From Alnus glutinosa (taxonomy: Eukaryota > Streptophyta > Magnoliopsida > Fagales > Betulaceae), in the NCBI RefSeq assembly GCF_958979055.1, contig NC_084898.1, forward strand, positions 4,501,001 through 4,565,000: 64,000 nucleotides of DNA. Direction: 5' to 3'. The notes under the pieces are model-generated. The model did not search any database. It was not told the origin of the DNA and saw only the letters and a list, made by a program, of their open reading frames with translations. Numbering within the stretch: position 1 is the stretch's first letter; each line of letters opens with the position of its first letter. Shown one piece after another: positions 46,229 through 56,889 of this stretch. Made by a program: the position numbers and the translations under genes.

Positions 46229-46822
46229 TGCTAGAATAGACTTTCTATAGTAAATTTGATGAGAAGCTTGGGTCTATTTGGTAAAGATTATTGAGTTTAA
46301 TTTTTTTGAGTAATAGTAAGAAGTGATTGATGTGATATAAAGTGAAAAAATTTTGTATTATAGTGAATTTGTTTTATGATTTAAATAGTAATAAAAAAAT
46401 TATTTATATGATATAAAAATTAAAAAGTAAAAAAAATTAAATATTTTAAAGTTAATTATTTTCTTAAAAAAATAAAAATAAACTATAAGAATGAGACGTT
46501 GCTTACCAAACACGCCCTTAAATTGTGGCGTCCAAAATTCCCACTTCGCCACGTCTCAAATTTTATCCCGTCAATGTAGAACCACAAGTTCCAGCGGCAT
46601 CTTCACAGTTCACACCAGTCAAAGCTGTAAAATTCACCAGCCAATTAATACACCATGACGTCTTCTCTGATGCAATGATCCTCAGAATCTTCTGTTTGGG
46701 GCCTCAAACGTGTACAAGTGGAGGACTCTCCACGCGTAAGCGATGGATAAACATGTTCATATATAACCCCCATGCATGATGAGTCATGACTCAGTCCAAT
46801 CACCAAAGAAAGGGTTTTTTAT
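46229..46822 (+). promoter_or_regulatory. GPX promoter and leader
   Basis: A TATA-like ATATATAA lies at 46759-46766, 57 bp before the ATG. A bZIP-type palindrome TGAGTCATGACTCA lies at 46779-46792 and TGACGTC at 46656-46662. The last of these is shared with the distal copy at 41497-41503. Upstream DNA beyond 46229 is transposon sequence. Factor binding is inference from motifs only. Confidence 0.5.
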
Positions 46823-49800
46823 ATGCATCCTCGCTTTCTCCTCCGTAAAAATCAAATCTTGGGACCCATAACTGCGTCCTTTTTGTTCGCTAAGCAAATA
46901 TCATACAATTCCAAGCAAACCCATTTGCGTTTTTCGCAGTTTTTGCCCCTTTCTTTCTTCTCTCCCCCAACCAAGACAGGGTTCTCGAGGCCTTTGTTCT
47001 GCAATTTGCAATCGGTTCGTGCAATGGCTAGCCAATCCCAGAGCGCATCCGTCCACGACTTCACCGTTAAGGTTAGTTTAATCCTTGGTGGATATGGTTT
47101 CCCTTTGAAAACTTTGGGAGATACTTCTCTTGTTGCTTTTGGTATTCTTTTTGCAGAATTTCATTGATGGGTCTGTGATACTTTGTTTGGTAAGAAATGG
47201 GTTCGATTCTATGCGGGTGTTGAGTAGAATAAGGTACTTGAATGGTGGGAAATTACTGGTATTGATAACGATTAATGGAATTCAGTTAATGCTCGAAAAG
47301 GTTGTGTAACAGTACCGATTAGCTGTTACTAATTTCTAGGGTTTTGATTTAGGAGATCGGTAATGAAATTGAATGAAAATGGAAGAAAATGATGATTTGA
47401 TGAAAGGAATGGAAAACAGTAAATCGAAGAACGAAATTGTATTAAGATGGCCAATCTCCTAGAGCATTCGAGGTGCTCAAAAATTCCAAAAGTCCAAAGA
47501 CGTTACGATCCAATTCGATAATCCTACCATTAGACTATTGGGCCTCATATACACATAACCCCAATGTAAAGACTAATTGGAATGGGCCAAGCCCATTCAG
47601 CCCACTACTAATAACCCAGCCCATCCACTACTAATGAGACCATTACAGGTTGTGTTTTAATTGGTGTATTGATAATGATTAGGGTTTCGTATGTGTTTGC
47701 TTGATAATTGTTATAGCTATCCATAGGGTCCATTTTGACTTGCGATTTTAAAATGTGTGACCTGAAAAAGTGATTTTTAAAAACACAGTTAAGCTTTGGC
47801 AAAATTACAGTTTGGCCTTTAAAATCGCAGGTTGGCCTTTAAAATTCTGCTTTTTCAAAAAAACATCCTCTTGAGTGCGATTGGAAAACGCAGTTTTTGT
47901 GTTTTCAAATTGCAATTTTTAAAAAATGCAATTTTCAAACGGTTATTTTTTCCGATTTGGTTTAAAATTGCACTTTTTATTTACGAAATCGCAATCCCAA
48001 AGAAACCCATTTCACAACTATATATCATAGTCAGCAAACTCGTAACCAAAATCTGCATAACTGAGAAAGTTAAGGAGTCTTAGCGTCCGAAGGAGCACTC
48101 AAGTTCGTTTTTCCTTGAATTAGAGTCGTTTTTTTTAATGATTGAGATCAGTTTGTTTCTTTGGTACATAATGATGTAATCTTCATAATTTCCCATGACC
48201 CAACTAAGCTCTTCATTTATCTGAGTTATCCTTCGTGCTTGCAGGATGCTAGGGGAAAAGATGTTGATCTCGGCCAGTATAAGGGGAAGGCCCTCTTGAT
48301 CGTCAATGTTGCATCACAATGGTATGCTATAGCTTCTGTCTCTCTCTTTACCTTTTTTAACCTGTAGTGTCTTTTTGTCATATTCAGGGTCTCTTCACTA
48401 AGCATTGGATGATAATATTGGGTTTGTTTGATAACGCTCTTTGGGTTTGCTTTTTAGCCAAAAAAGAAAAAGAAAAAGTATTAACAAAATCACAAAACAC
48501 TCTAAACCACTGTCACTCTATATCACATAAGAACATCTTTTCAATAGAAAGCAAAAAGCAGCCTTTAAAATTTTTTTTCAAACGAACCCAATATCCCGAT
48601 TTGAATAAAATCAGCCCTCACATGAATTATGCTCGTCAACTTCCTCATATTACGAATGTTTTTGTCGAAATGGTATTTATATGTTCCCTTAGAAACATCC
48701 AGTAGGATGGAGCAAAACTGTTCTTAGACCAGAACCATTGACCAAAGAGGAGCTTGATCTTTGTTGCTCAAGCTAGGATAGTGATTAGAAGATGGTGGCT
48801 CTCTCTGCTACCCCCCTCGTGCTGTTTATCTGGGACGCTTTATCTATAGTTTTAACGTTCAGCTTTTGATGCAGTGGCTTGACTAATTCTAACTACACTG
48901 AGCTGAGTGAATTGTATGGGAAGTACAAAGATCAAGGTCTGCTTTCATTACCTTTTCTTTATTCTTTTCATTTTTATACGCATTTGTTTTGATCTGTTTT
49001 AGCCATTTTATTGAATTATTTATTTGAATTTTTCTTTTAGTGGCATCATATTACACCCGTGCTAATAAACAAGCACATGAGAAATACCTTCTTCTTATGA
49101 ACTCTTACTCCGGAATCATGTTCAGCATATCTAGCTGTGATTTTTCTTCTTCCCCTCATCCTTTTGGATGCTTGAGAACTTATTATCCTGCTTTCTGCCT
49201 TGGTTCAGGATTGGAGATTCTGGCATTCCCATGCAATCAGTTTGGAGCTCAGGAGCCAGGGAACAATGAGCAGATTTTAGAGTTTGCTTGCACTCGCTTT
49301 AAGGCTGAGTATCCTATATTTGATAAGGTATGATGATATTTCAGTGTTTTCCTACTTATATTCTTGAGATTCTCAAAACTTAAAAGACAGCTTTAGAGAG
49401 AGTGTTTATCTATGAACTCTTGAGAAGAATAAAACAGGAGCTAAATGAAGCTGCATTAAAGTGATAGTCAACCTTTCGGTCTAAATTATTAAATGTTAGG
49501 GAACCAGATGCAAACAGAACAGTTTCTGAAACTTTGACTGATAGGTAGTTTCTCTGTTGTGTAACCATTAAATTTTTGCAAGCTTGCAAAAGAGGACTAG
49601 ATTCTGTAAATCAATCCTTAAGGCATTTATTTGAGCCGACTTTTAAGTTAATGACTTATTCCTTCGGATAATTAAATCCTAAGAGCTGGTATTGGTTTCT
49701 GACAGTTCAGTTGGGGGCAGGACAAAGTGAATGCAAATCTTATTATGCCTGTGCTTTTGTTTTGGTTGAAGGAGAAAGAAAAGGGGTTCGATTATTGTAT

Positions 49801-50407
49801 GCCTTGGTGCATTAGTACCTGTGGCTGTTAGTTGATTGGTGGTGGAGTGTTTGTTAGGGGTGACAATTTGTATTTGCGTGTTGAGTTCGGGTCGTGTATA
49901 AGTATAAGATTATATAGGTCAATCTTAACTCAATCTATTTAATTAAACGGGTCAGATCTCTTAATTCTAAACCGTTAATTTAATTTTGTGTTGGGTTCGT
50001 GTTGGGGTCGGGGTATATTGAGGTATGAGTATAAGTCTATATAAGGCTCGTGTTGGGTTTGTGTTTTTCATCTGAGTTGGAGATAATGCCTAATGAAACT
50101 TTATGTTTTGCACTGCAAGGTTGATGTGAATGGTAATAATGCTGCCCCTTTGTACAAGTTCTTGAAGTCAAGCAAAGGTGGCCTATTTGGAGATAATATC
50201 AAGTGGAATTTTTCGAAATTCCTGGTTGATAAAGAGGGAAAGGTTATTGAGCGATATGCTCCCACAACTTCCCCTCTGAGCATTGAGGTAAATCCCATCC
50301 CTGCTAATACATTCATTTCTCATTCTACTAAATGCCTCATCTGATTAACTAATTCCCCCTTCCATACTCTGCAGAAGGATATAAAGAAGCTATTGGGGAC
50401 TGCTTGA
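46823..50407 (+). CDS. GPX6: Phospholipid hydroperoxide glutathione peroxidase, GPX6-like (6 exons)
   Basis: Exons 46823-47071, 48245-48321, 48875-48936, 49209-49327, 50120-50287, 50375-50407. GT-AG boundaries and phases join to 235 aa (Arabidopsis GPX6 is of similar length). The enzyme reduces lipid and hydrogen peroxides; plant members use thioredoxin rather than glutathione. Peroxidatic Cys109 in [15 protein letters not shown] is a cysteine, not selenocysteine, as normal in plants. Cys138 (AFPCNQF) and resolving Cys157 (FACTRF) have the usual 29/48 spacing, and WNFSKFLVD supplies the active-site Trp. Residues 1-67 form a basic, hydroxylated extension like an organelle transit peptide. A second ATG at 47024 (Met68, [13 protein letters not shown]) would give a cytosolic form. 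Introns hold repeats at 47735-48003 and 49856-50070. Confidence 0.96.
47735..48003. repeat. AAATCGCA/TGCGATTT-type repeat in GPX intron 1
   Basis: Opens near TTGACTTGCGATTTTAAAAT and closes near AAATCGCAATCCCAAAG, with complementary ends and internal GTTTTCAAATTGCA motifs. Same family as in HMA5 introns 2 and 4. Confidence 0.65.
49856..50070. mobile_element. hAT-like MITE in GPX intron 4
   Basis: Left end TTAGGGGTGACAATTTG; contains TTAATTAAACGGGTCAG and repeated GTGTTGGGTTCGTG. Same family as 19170-19495 and 58165-58460. Right boundary uncertain. Confidence 0.6.
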
Positions 50408-52638
50408 GTGCTTCAAACTGCTTCTCTTCAGCTGTTAGTAAATAAATGCTACTCTTGCCATGAATAAGCACACAATCATGTGGATCTTATCTTTTCTAAT
50501 GTGTTTTTCTCCTAGACTCCTGGATGTGTACTAAAGCTGCACTTCTTTATGTATTAATGGAGCAATAACTTGTTCAAATTAAACTGAGATTTTACCCAAG
50601 TATTATGAATAACTCATGCAGAGTGGATGAAATATAAAGGTACTCAGGGTGTAAAATCTACTAGGTGAGATTGTGTTACATAAGTGATTCTAGGAAGTTC
50701 TAATTGTAATTTGAGTAATACATTTCGAGTAATAACACAAATGGAATTAACGTTTTTTTCTAAGTCGTTACATATATACCTATGCTTTTTTCTTTTATTT
50801 TTAATAAAAATAATTCAATATTTTTTAGCTATTTCGCGTATCAAACATAAATGAAATGAATTAGAGCTGCACTTACATCAATATCAAAGCCTAGTACTAA
50901 GTTGCATTCTTCTATAACATGTCAATTCAAGGGTTTGAGGCCTGTCCAAGAATGGAGGTATATACATTTTGTAACCAGTTCCTCTGCGTAAAAGATTTAC
51001 AGAATTTGTATTAACTCAGTTCAAATGTGAGTTAACTATGAACAGTAAAATCAAATAAGGCTACAGATTTGCTTTGTATGTACACGTGGTGTTTGTTCTT
51101 TACATTTAACGCATTCTCTTAAAGAGAAAATTATTGCTTTGGATGTGTAGGAGTGTTTGAAAAAAGGATAAACCATAATGGAATTTGATGGATTTTCACT
51201 TATTTTTGCAAACATTAAGAGAACCTCAAAAGTAAAGAAAAGAAAAGAGCCCTATTACTAGTCATCGTCTTTCATATTATTTCATTGATCCTTGTTTTAG
51301 AGAGCACTCTATGCCATACCAAACAAATACTTATGGGTGTGATCTATACGCCCGTTATGGCTATTATTGGAGCTATTTGTCACGGTCGAGGAAAAAACGC
51401 TAGTCATATATATATATATATAAAGATTAGTTGAAATTATTGATAACATGTTTTAAGGGATGATCACATCATAACAAGTGTGGTCGTCTTTACACTCATT
51501 CATCTCCACATAAGGTGATAACTTTCTCGGAGGCTAGAGAAAAAATTGCATGATGGTCTATATGTTAGGAGGTTGGAGGACGAATTTGATTCATTCTCTT
51601 GGATGGGAGTTGGAAGAATAGAAGTTTTTTTTTTTTAATCTATCATTGAATCTATAGGACCCACATGTAAGTTATACAGATTTAATGGTAGATTTGAAAA
51701 AGAGTTAAACAAGAATTAGATAGAAGTTGGAAGAATAGCAGATGGATCAAAAATTTGAAGAAGCAGAATAAAAGAAATTTAAGCTATAAACAGAAACAAT
51801 TACGGAGGAGCTGATTAAATTAACTTGAGAATAAAAAGAAAAGAAGCACTTTGTGGTTCACAGTGTCCATTCTACATTCATTTATCTGCAGCCAGCAAGC
51901 TTTGCATAAGTGAAGGATGTTAAAAGAGTTTCAAAATTAGCATAATTATGTGTATATATAAATGGTTTATGAATATTTAAAAGGGAAGGTATTTAAAGAG
52001 ACTTGAAAGATGAAAGTTTCACATAAAAAGAAAAAAAAGTAAAAGGAAATTAAAGTAGGCATTAATAACATCCAACTCACATCAAATTATTGCTTTAATT
52101 AAAGCAAGCAATATTGGGGTGTATGTACCTTTATATGTTCTAGTATGGTTCAAAGCACCGGACATATACGCGTACATCTCTGAGCTCTATTGTATCCTGG
52201 AGAAGTGTTTGATATGACCAAGTGCATACCAATATTCATCACAATTGGTGGGGGCAAGTTACTTCTTAAGAAAAGCAACTCTATAACGCACCTTAAGAGC
52301 ATTTAATTTTCTGTTTTGAATTTATGCACTAACAAAGGATTACTTCTTTATTCAATTATTTTATTTGTACAAGCTTCTTTAATTGTCATCTAGAAGCTGG
52401 CTTTCATGATAGAGCAAAAAGTGGAGGATTCTCTTGATATCTCTGAAAACGACATGGAATGTCTAAACTTGGTGTCTCCCTGTCAATCAACCCAGCTAAG
52501 AGGGCAAGCTAGCTTTGCTTCAGATAAAGGATGTGCCTTCTATTTATATAACTCAATTTTGTTATTAGTTCTACAAATTTGTGGAACTAATTAACAAGAG
52601 ATATATTGAATAATATCTAATGTTCTTATTAATGGCAT
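50408..52638. other. Intergenic DNA after GPX, no gene supported
   Basis: Contains the GPX 3' UTR, a (TA)n at about 51408-51422 and AT-rich DNA. A 62-codon frame at 52406-52594 has mixed composition but no recognisable domain or splice context. Confidence 0.5.
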
Positions 52639-52651
52639 TTAGTGATTTGAG

Positions 52652-52764
52652 TTTTTTTTTTTTTTTTTTAACATGTCTACACAAGAGGGGGAGGGAAGAT
52701 TCGAATTAGTGACCTTTGCTTCATGAGGCGTGGTCCCCAGCCGATTGAACTACCCCTTGGGGAC
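52652..52764 (-). mobile_element. tRNA-derived SINE S3 with 13-bp TSD
   Basis: Flanked by perfect TTAGTGATTTGAG repeats at 52639-52651 and 52765-52777. On the minus strand it reads A-box (TAGTTCAATCGGCTGGGG), CATGAAGCAAAGG, B-box (AATTCGAATC), and an A-tail seen here as a T-run at 52652-52670. Confidence 0.92.
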
Positions 52765-52809
52765 TTAGTGATTTGAGGTTTGAATTTGTAGAACTATTAA
52801 CAGAAATTA

Positions 52810-52814
<5 letters not shown>

Positions 52815-52883
<69 letters not shown>
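52815..52883. repeat. (TA)n microsatellite
   Basis: About 34 uninterrupted TA units, the longest simple repeat in the window. Confidence 0.97.
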
Positions 52884-52885
<2 letters not shown>

Positions 52886-52938
52886 TTCTCACAGCTGGTC
52901 GCATACACTACCACTAAAATTGTTTAGAATTCTATTAT

Positions 52939-53152
52939 GAGCAATACTATTATTTACACCTATTTTATATTAGCTGACGTAACGTGTTTTACGTGGCCTT
53001 CTTTTAGTTTTTTTAAGCGACCGACATGAGAAGCTACTTAAAACACGTCACATCAACTAGTATAAAATGAGTGTGATAAATAAGCGTGAAGAGTAGCATT
53101 ACTATTTTACTACACATGCATTTACATGTGTACGTAGCATGTATATATTATC

Positions 53153-53188
<36 letters not shown>

Positions 53189-53395
53189 TTCTTCATACCT
53201 ATTTTACATCGGCTGACGTAATGTGTTTTACGTGACTTTCTTTTAGTTTTTTGAAATAACCGACATGAGAAGCTACTTAAAATACGTCACTTCAACTGGT
53301 GTAATAAACAGGTGTAAAGAATAACATTACTATTCTATTACACGTGCATTTGCATGTGTACGTCGCATGTATTATTGAGAGAGAGTTAAAAAATG
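52939..53395. repeat. Tandem duplication of a MITE plus flank
   Basis: A MITE-like unit at about 52939-53104 (GAGCAATACTATT...GTAGCATTAC, interior GCTGACGTAACGTGTTTTAC and its complement) with flank to about 53152 is repeated at about 53190-53395. A GA run (53153-53188) lies between. Both copies keep CATGTGTACGT.GCATGTAT at the right. Confidence 0.8.
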
Positions 53396-53747
53396 ATAGT
53401 GCTATAATTAAAAATTAAGAGCAACTTTTAGTGCTAATAATGGTTCAATTATTAGAATGTTCGTGCATATCTTATGTACTCCGACTCCAATTTTCTATTG
53501 TGTTTGTGACATTAATTCCCACTTAGTTCTCTTTTCTACTTTTTTCTATCCTATCATTTTTAGGTTGGTCTTGTCGTATTTCCGACCATTAACACAATTG
53601 AAAATCTTCCATATCTTAATCTACTCCCCCACGACCACAGATGTTTAATTCATTCTTAATCAAACAATATGTGTCATCAATCTGATTGAAGGGCATACGA
53701 AGTGGGATCAGTGGAAACATGCCAGAAGAGCATCTACTAATACTCTG

Positions 53748-54293
53748 ATTGTTAAATTATATATGGTAGGTGAGCAAGACTTGCGTTATGTGTGTACAAG
53801 GCGGAAAGTCAGAGTGTGACATCAATAATTAGGGTTACAAGAACACCGAGAGAGTATGTTAAATGTGGATTTTTAAGAGTTTTTCTTACATTTATGAAAG
53901 ATTTGAAATTTAAAGAATTTGTTGCTAGTGCTTTTAGTAGTCAAAATCTTAATGAATCATTTGTGATGGTTGAACATAATACCCAATTAGGTCTTCAAAT
54001 TTGGTGTTAGAATTCTAGGCTCCATTTGTTAAATTATGGTAGGTAATTAAGCAACGCTTGCATTTTGTGTATACAAGGCGCAAAGTCAAAGTGCCACATC
54101 AATAATTAGGGTTACGAGAACACCAAGGGTGTATGTTAAAAGTGAGTTTTTAAGAATTTTTCCTACATTTATAGAATAGAATAGAATTATAGGAGGTTGC
54201 TGCTAGTGCTAGCTCTTAGTAGTCAAAATATTAATGGATCATTTGTGAAGGTTGAACATATATAATTACCCAATTGGGTCTTCGAATTGACTA
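53748..54293. repeat. Tandem duplication, ~270-bp unit, two copies
   Basis: Unit 1 at 53748-54008 and unit 2 at 54029-54293 share TACAAGGCGSAAAGTCA, CATCAATAATTAGGGTTAC, TTTTTCYTACATTTAT and ATTTGTGAWGGTTGAACATA. Unit 1 has an open frame (53792-54010) that unit 2 does not keep, so coding is not supported. Confidence 0.85.
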
Positions 54294-55175
54294 AGTACTG
54301 TTACATCAGTATTATGGGATAAAAATATATATAATTTCTAAATATTACTCTTTTTATTTTTTGAATTGTTTATTAATACTTTTGTTTTGAAAAGAGAAAA
54401 CGAAAGGAGAATAAAATAGGCCGCATTAACAAACAAAACCCTAATGGCTATAAGAGAACCAATTGTATGCAAGATTTCCCCTAAGCCTCGATTACCTTCG
54501 ATACAAATCAAAGCTAATATTATTGTCTTAGCATTGTGCCAAAACAATGAGCTCAGCCGCCATTATAGAGTTAAAACTTCAGATTACAAGAAATCTTTGC
54601 TTTAAGACTAACAACCCCCACTCATTAGGGGAAAAAGGCTGTCTTAACTTTTTTATTTTTTATTTAATTTAACCTATCTTTTACTAAGCATGATTGCACA
54701 AAAGAAAACAAACTTTCTTTGAAACAAGCTTCCAAAATGAAGCAATGCAATATATAACACAAATATATATCTAATAAATCTTTTATAAAGTTGATGTAAC
54801 AAAGTTTAGTGGTCATTAAAAATATATATATATATATTTTAATTAGGGCTGATTTAAGAGTTATTAGACCATGTCACATCTGCTTTATAGATATTTATAA
54901 AATATTTATGTGGTATGTAACATTATATAGCTATTGCATTTATATTATAAACATTTTTTTTTAAAAAAAAATTATTTACGCAGAAGCGAAATAGAAAATT
55001 ACCCTAGAACCACTAACCCGAAACTGAAAAATCTCAATGACAAAAACAAAAAAAAACATTTTTACAGCTTTGAGCTTGAAGCCTAGCTAATGCAAATATT
55101 TATGGAGATATATAATTAATGGAGTTTTATGTTTGATTTAAAATAATTTTGAAATGGTAATGATCAATTTGAAAA
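54294..55175. other. AT-rich intergenic DNA, no gene seen
   Basis: Low-complexity A/T stretches, a TA run near 54822-54836 and no coding signal. Confidence 0.5.
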
Positions 55176-55267
55176 GAGAAATGCTACACTTATACAACCA
55201 TTCTTTACTCCTATTTACCTTTACCTACACCCTGATGTGACATTACCGCATCAAATTTTTCCTTAAA

Positions 55268-55299
<32 letters not shown>

Positions 55300-55803
55300 C
55301 TTTATGAAATTGATGCTTTCTTCGGCCAAAAAAATAAAAATAAATCGCATCTTTATTCTCTGTATCTCTTAAGCCAAAACCAAGCCAAACACCTCTCCAA
55401 GCCACCATCAAAGTTCCGCCAGTGAAACCCACAAGGCATGATTTGGTTAATTGCTATGGTGGAATCTGTGAGTCGAGGAATTTGGTTAATTGCTTGGTAC
55501 TCATCAAGTTAATTAGCATGAACGAGATGTTTATTAACTTATCATGAAGGGAAGAAAAATAAATGATATTACAAAAAAATAAAAAAGGAAAAATAAAATA
55601 CAGCCTTTTTTTCAAAACAGAAAAGACAAGCCAGGCTTGTCTGCCATATCTTTTCTCCTTCATTATGTCACTTCAACAACTTAGTGGTGCCATTTTTTAT
55701 GTTTTATTTTGCGAAAATATAATGTGATAATGCCATGTCACTAATGCCACGTCAAGGTGTAAGTAAATAGGTGTGAAGATTGCGTGTAAGCCTAGTATCT
55801 CTC
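55176..55803. mobile_element. Foldback TIR element, GAGAAATGCTACAC family
   Basis: The left end GAGAAATGCTACACTTATAC pairs with the right end GTGTAAGCCTAGTATCTCTC. Arms of about 85 bp (TTTACCTACACCCTGATGTG against its complement) enclose a unique centre. Flanks ATTTGAAAA and ATATGGAGA match at only 6 of 9, so the TSD is uncertain. Minus-strand frames inside are not genes. Confidence 0.7.
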
Positions 55804-56713
55804 ATATGGAGAAAGATCTAGGAAATGAGGACTTCAACGGTTAGATCGATCAATTAATATAATGTTCTTTCCTAACTGCTTAAGCATAAATTTTTCCACT
55901 ACTTAAAGTATTACAATTTTTACTATAATTTCTTTACAAATTAATGTGACAGTTCATAATTGGTGAAATGATTAAGAGTATATGGTTGGCAAGTCTGCTA
56001 CTAACTAAATTAAATTGACAAGACAATTTTTATTTTATCTTTTGCTTAATCATTTTACCAACTATGAACTGCTCTACACGTTAATTTATAAGAAAATTTG
56101 TAGTAAAAATTGTACTACCCCTATCAACACTCTTTGACAAATAGCCCACTTTTTCATTATACAACATTATATATATATATAAGTTCTTGGAGTATTTGTC
56201 AATTCTATTTCTGATGATTTGTTAAAAACCACTACAAATTCTTTTGTAAAGTTCTAGGTACCTTGCTTATACTTTTCCCTTTAAAGGTGGTCTGAGAATA
56301 TTCAACCCATTATATATAATATGAAATTTTTGAGATAGAAGTATCGGATTAATGCGTCAGATTCAACTTAATTTACATATTAGTGGTTGTTTTGAAAAAA
56401 AAAAATTGGATAAAGATGGATGGAGAGATGGAGAAATAGAAGGGTTTGTTTTACGTCTCGTATGGTTTATGAAATAAGTCATTAGAATGAAATGACTGTT
56501 TTATTAGAATAACTATTACTTTAATTGGTAGGAATCTATTCATAAGGATAGCTATTTTATGAAAATAACTATTCCCTTACGAAGAGGAATATCTATTCAT
56601 GTAAGAATAGACCACCTTTTAAAAAAAAAAAAAAAAAAAATCATGTTTTAATTTTTTCAAACTTTTGCCGCAAAAAATCACCAAGCTAGGTGGATCTTTG
56701 CTGCTGTCGAGAC
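55804..56713. other. Intergenic DNA with degraded inverted repeats
   Basis: Around 55930-56110 a weak foldback occurs (TAATTTCTTTACAAATTAAT against TTAATTTATAAGAAAATTTG). Around 56450-56620 repeated AATAACTATT motifs suggest another degraded MITE. A-run 56623-56640. No gene. Confidence 0.45.
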
Positions 56714-56882
56714 GAGTAATGTTAGAAGTCTCCCTTGTGTCCCTCTAAAAATGGGGTAACTTTTAAAATTACCATTGACTTTATGATTGATCACTATTAA
56801 ATTTTGATCAAATGATAATTTTAAAAGCCACTTCATTTTTAAAATGACAGAAAAGTGATTTTAGAATTACTCAAAAAGATCA
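56714..56882. mobile_element. MITE, GAGTAATGTTAG family
   Basis: A 169-bp element with ends GAGTAATGTTAGAAGTC and TTTTAGAATTACTC and interior CTTTTAAAATTACC pairing with ATAATTTTAAAAGCC. No clear target duplication remains. Confidence 0.7.
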
Positions 56883-56889
56883 TATAAGA

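Larger units (their letters stand above)
42429..46685. repeat. Duplicated GPX upstream region, proximal copy, split by MULE
   Basis: The gene-linked copy of 40432-41525. It is interrupted by the 3.4 kb element at 42809-46228, so only the last 457 bp (46229-46685) remain next to the GPX gene. Confidence 0.88.

Noticed and set aside
48161..48700. Extra coding in GPX intron 2 (frames at 48161-48705)
   Set aside because: Only 48245-48321 matches the peroxidase family; the remainder is intron read-through.
46823..50407. Selenocysteine peroxidase
   Set aside because: The active-site codon formed across the exon 2/3 junction is TGT (Cys), as in all plant GPX.
52406..52594. 62-codon frame MIEQKVEDSLDISENDMECL...
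   Set aside because: Composition is plausible, but there is no domain, splice context or paralogue to support it.
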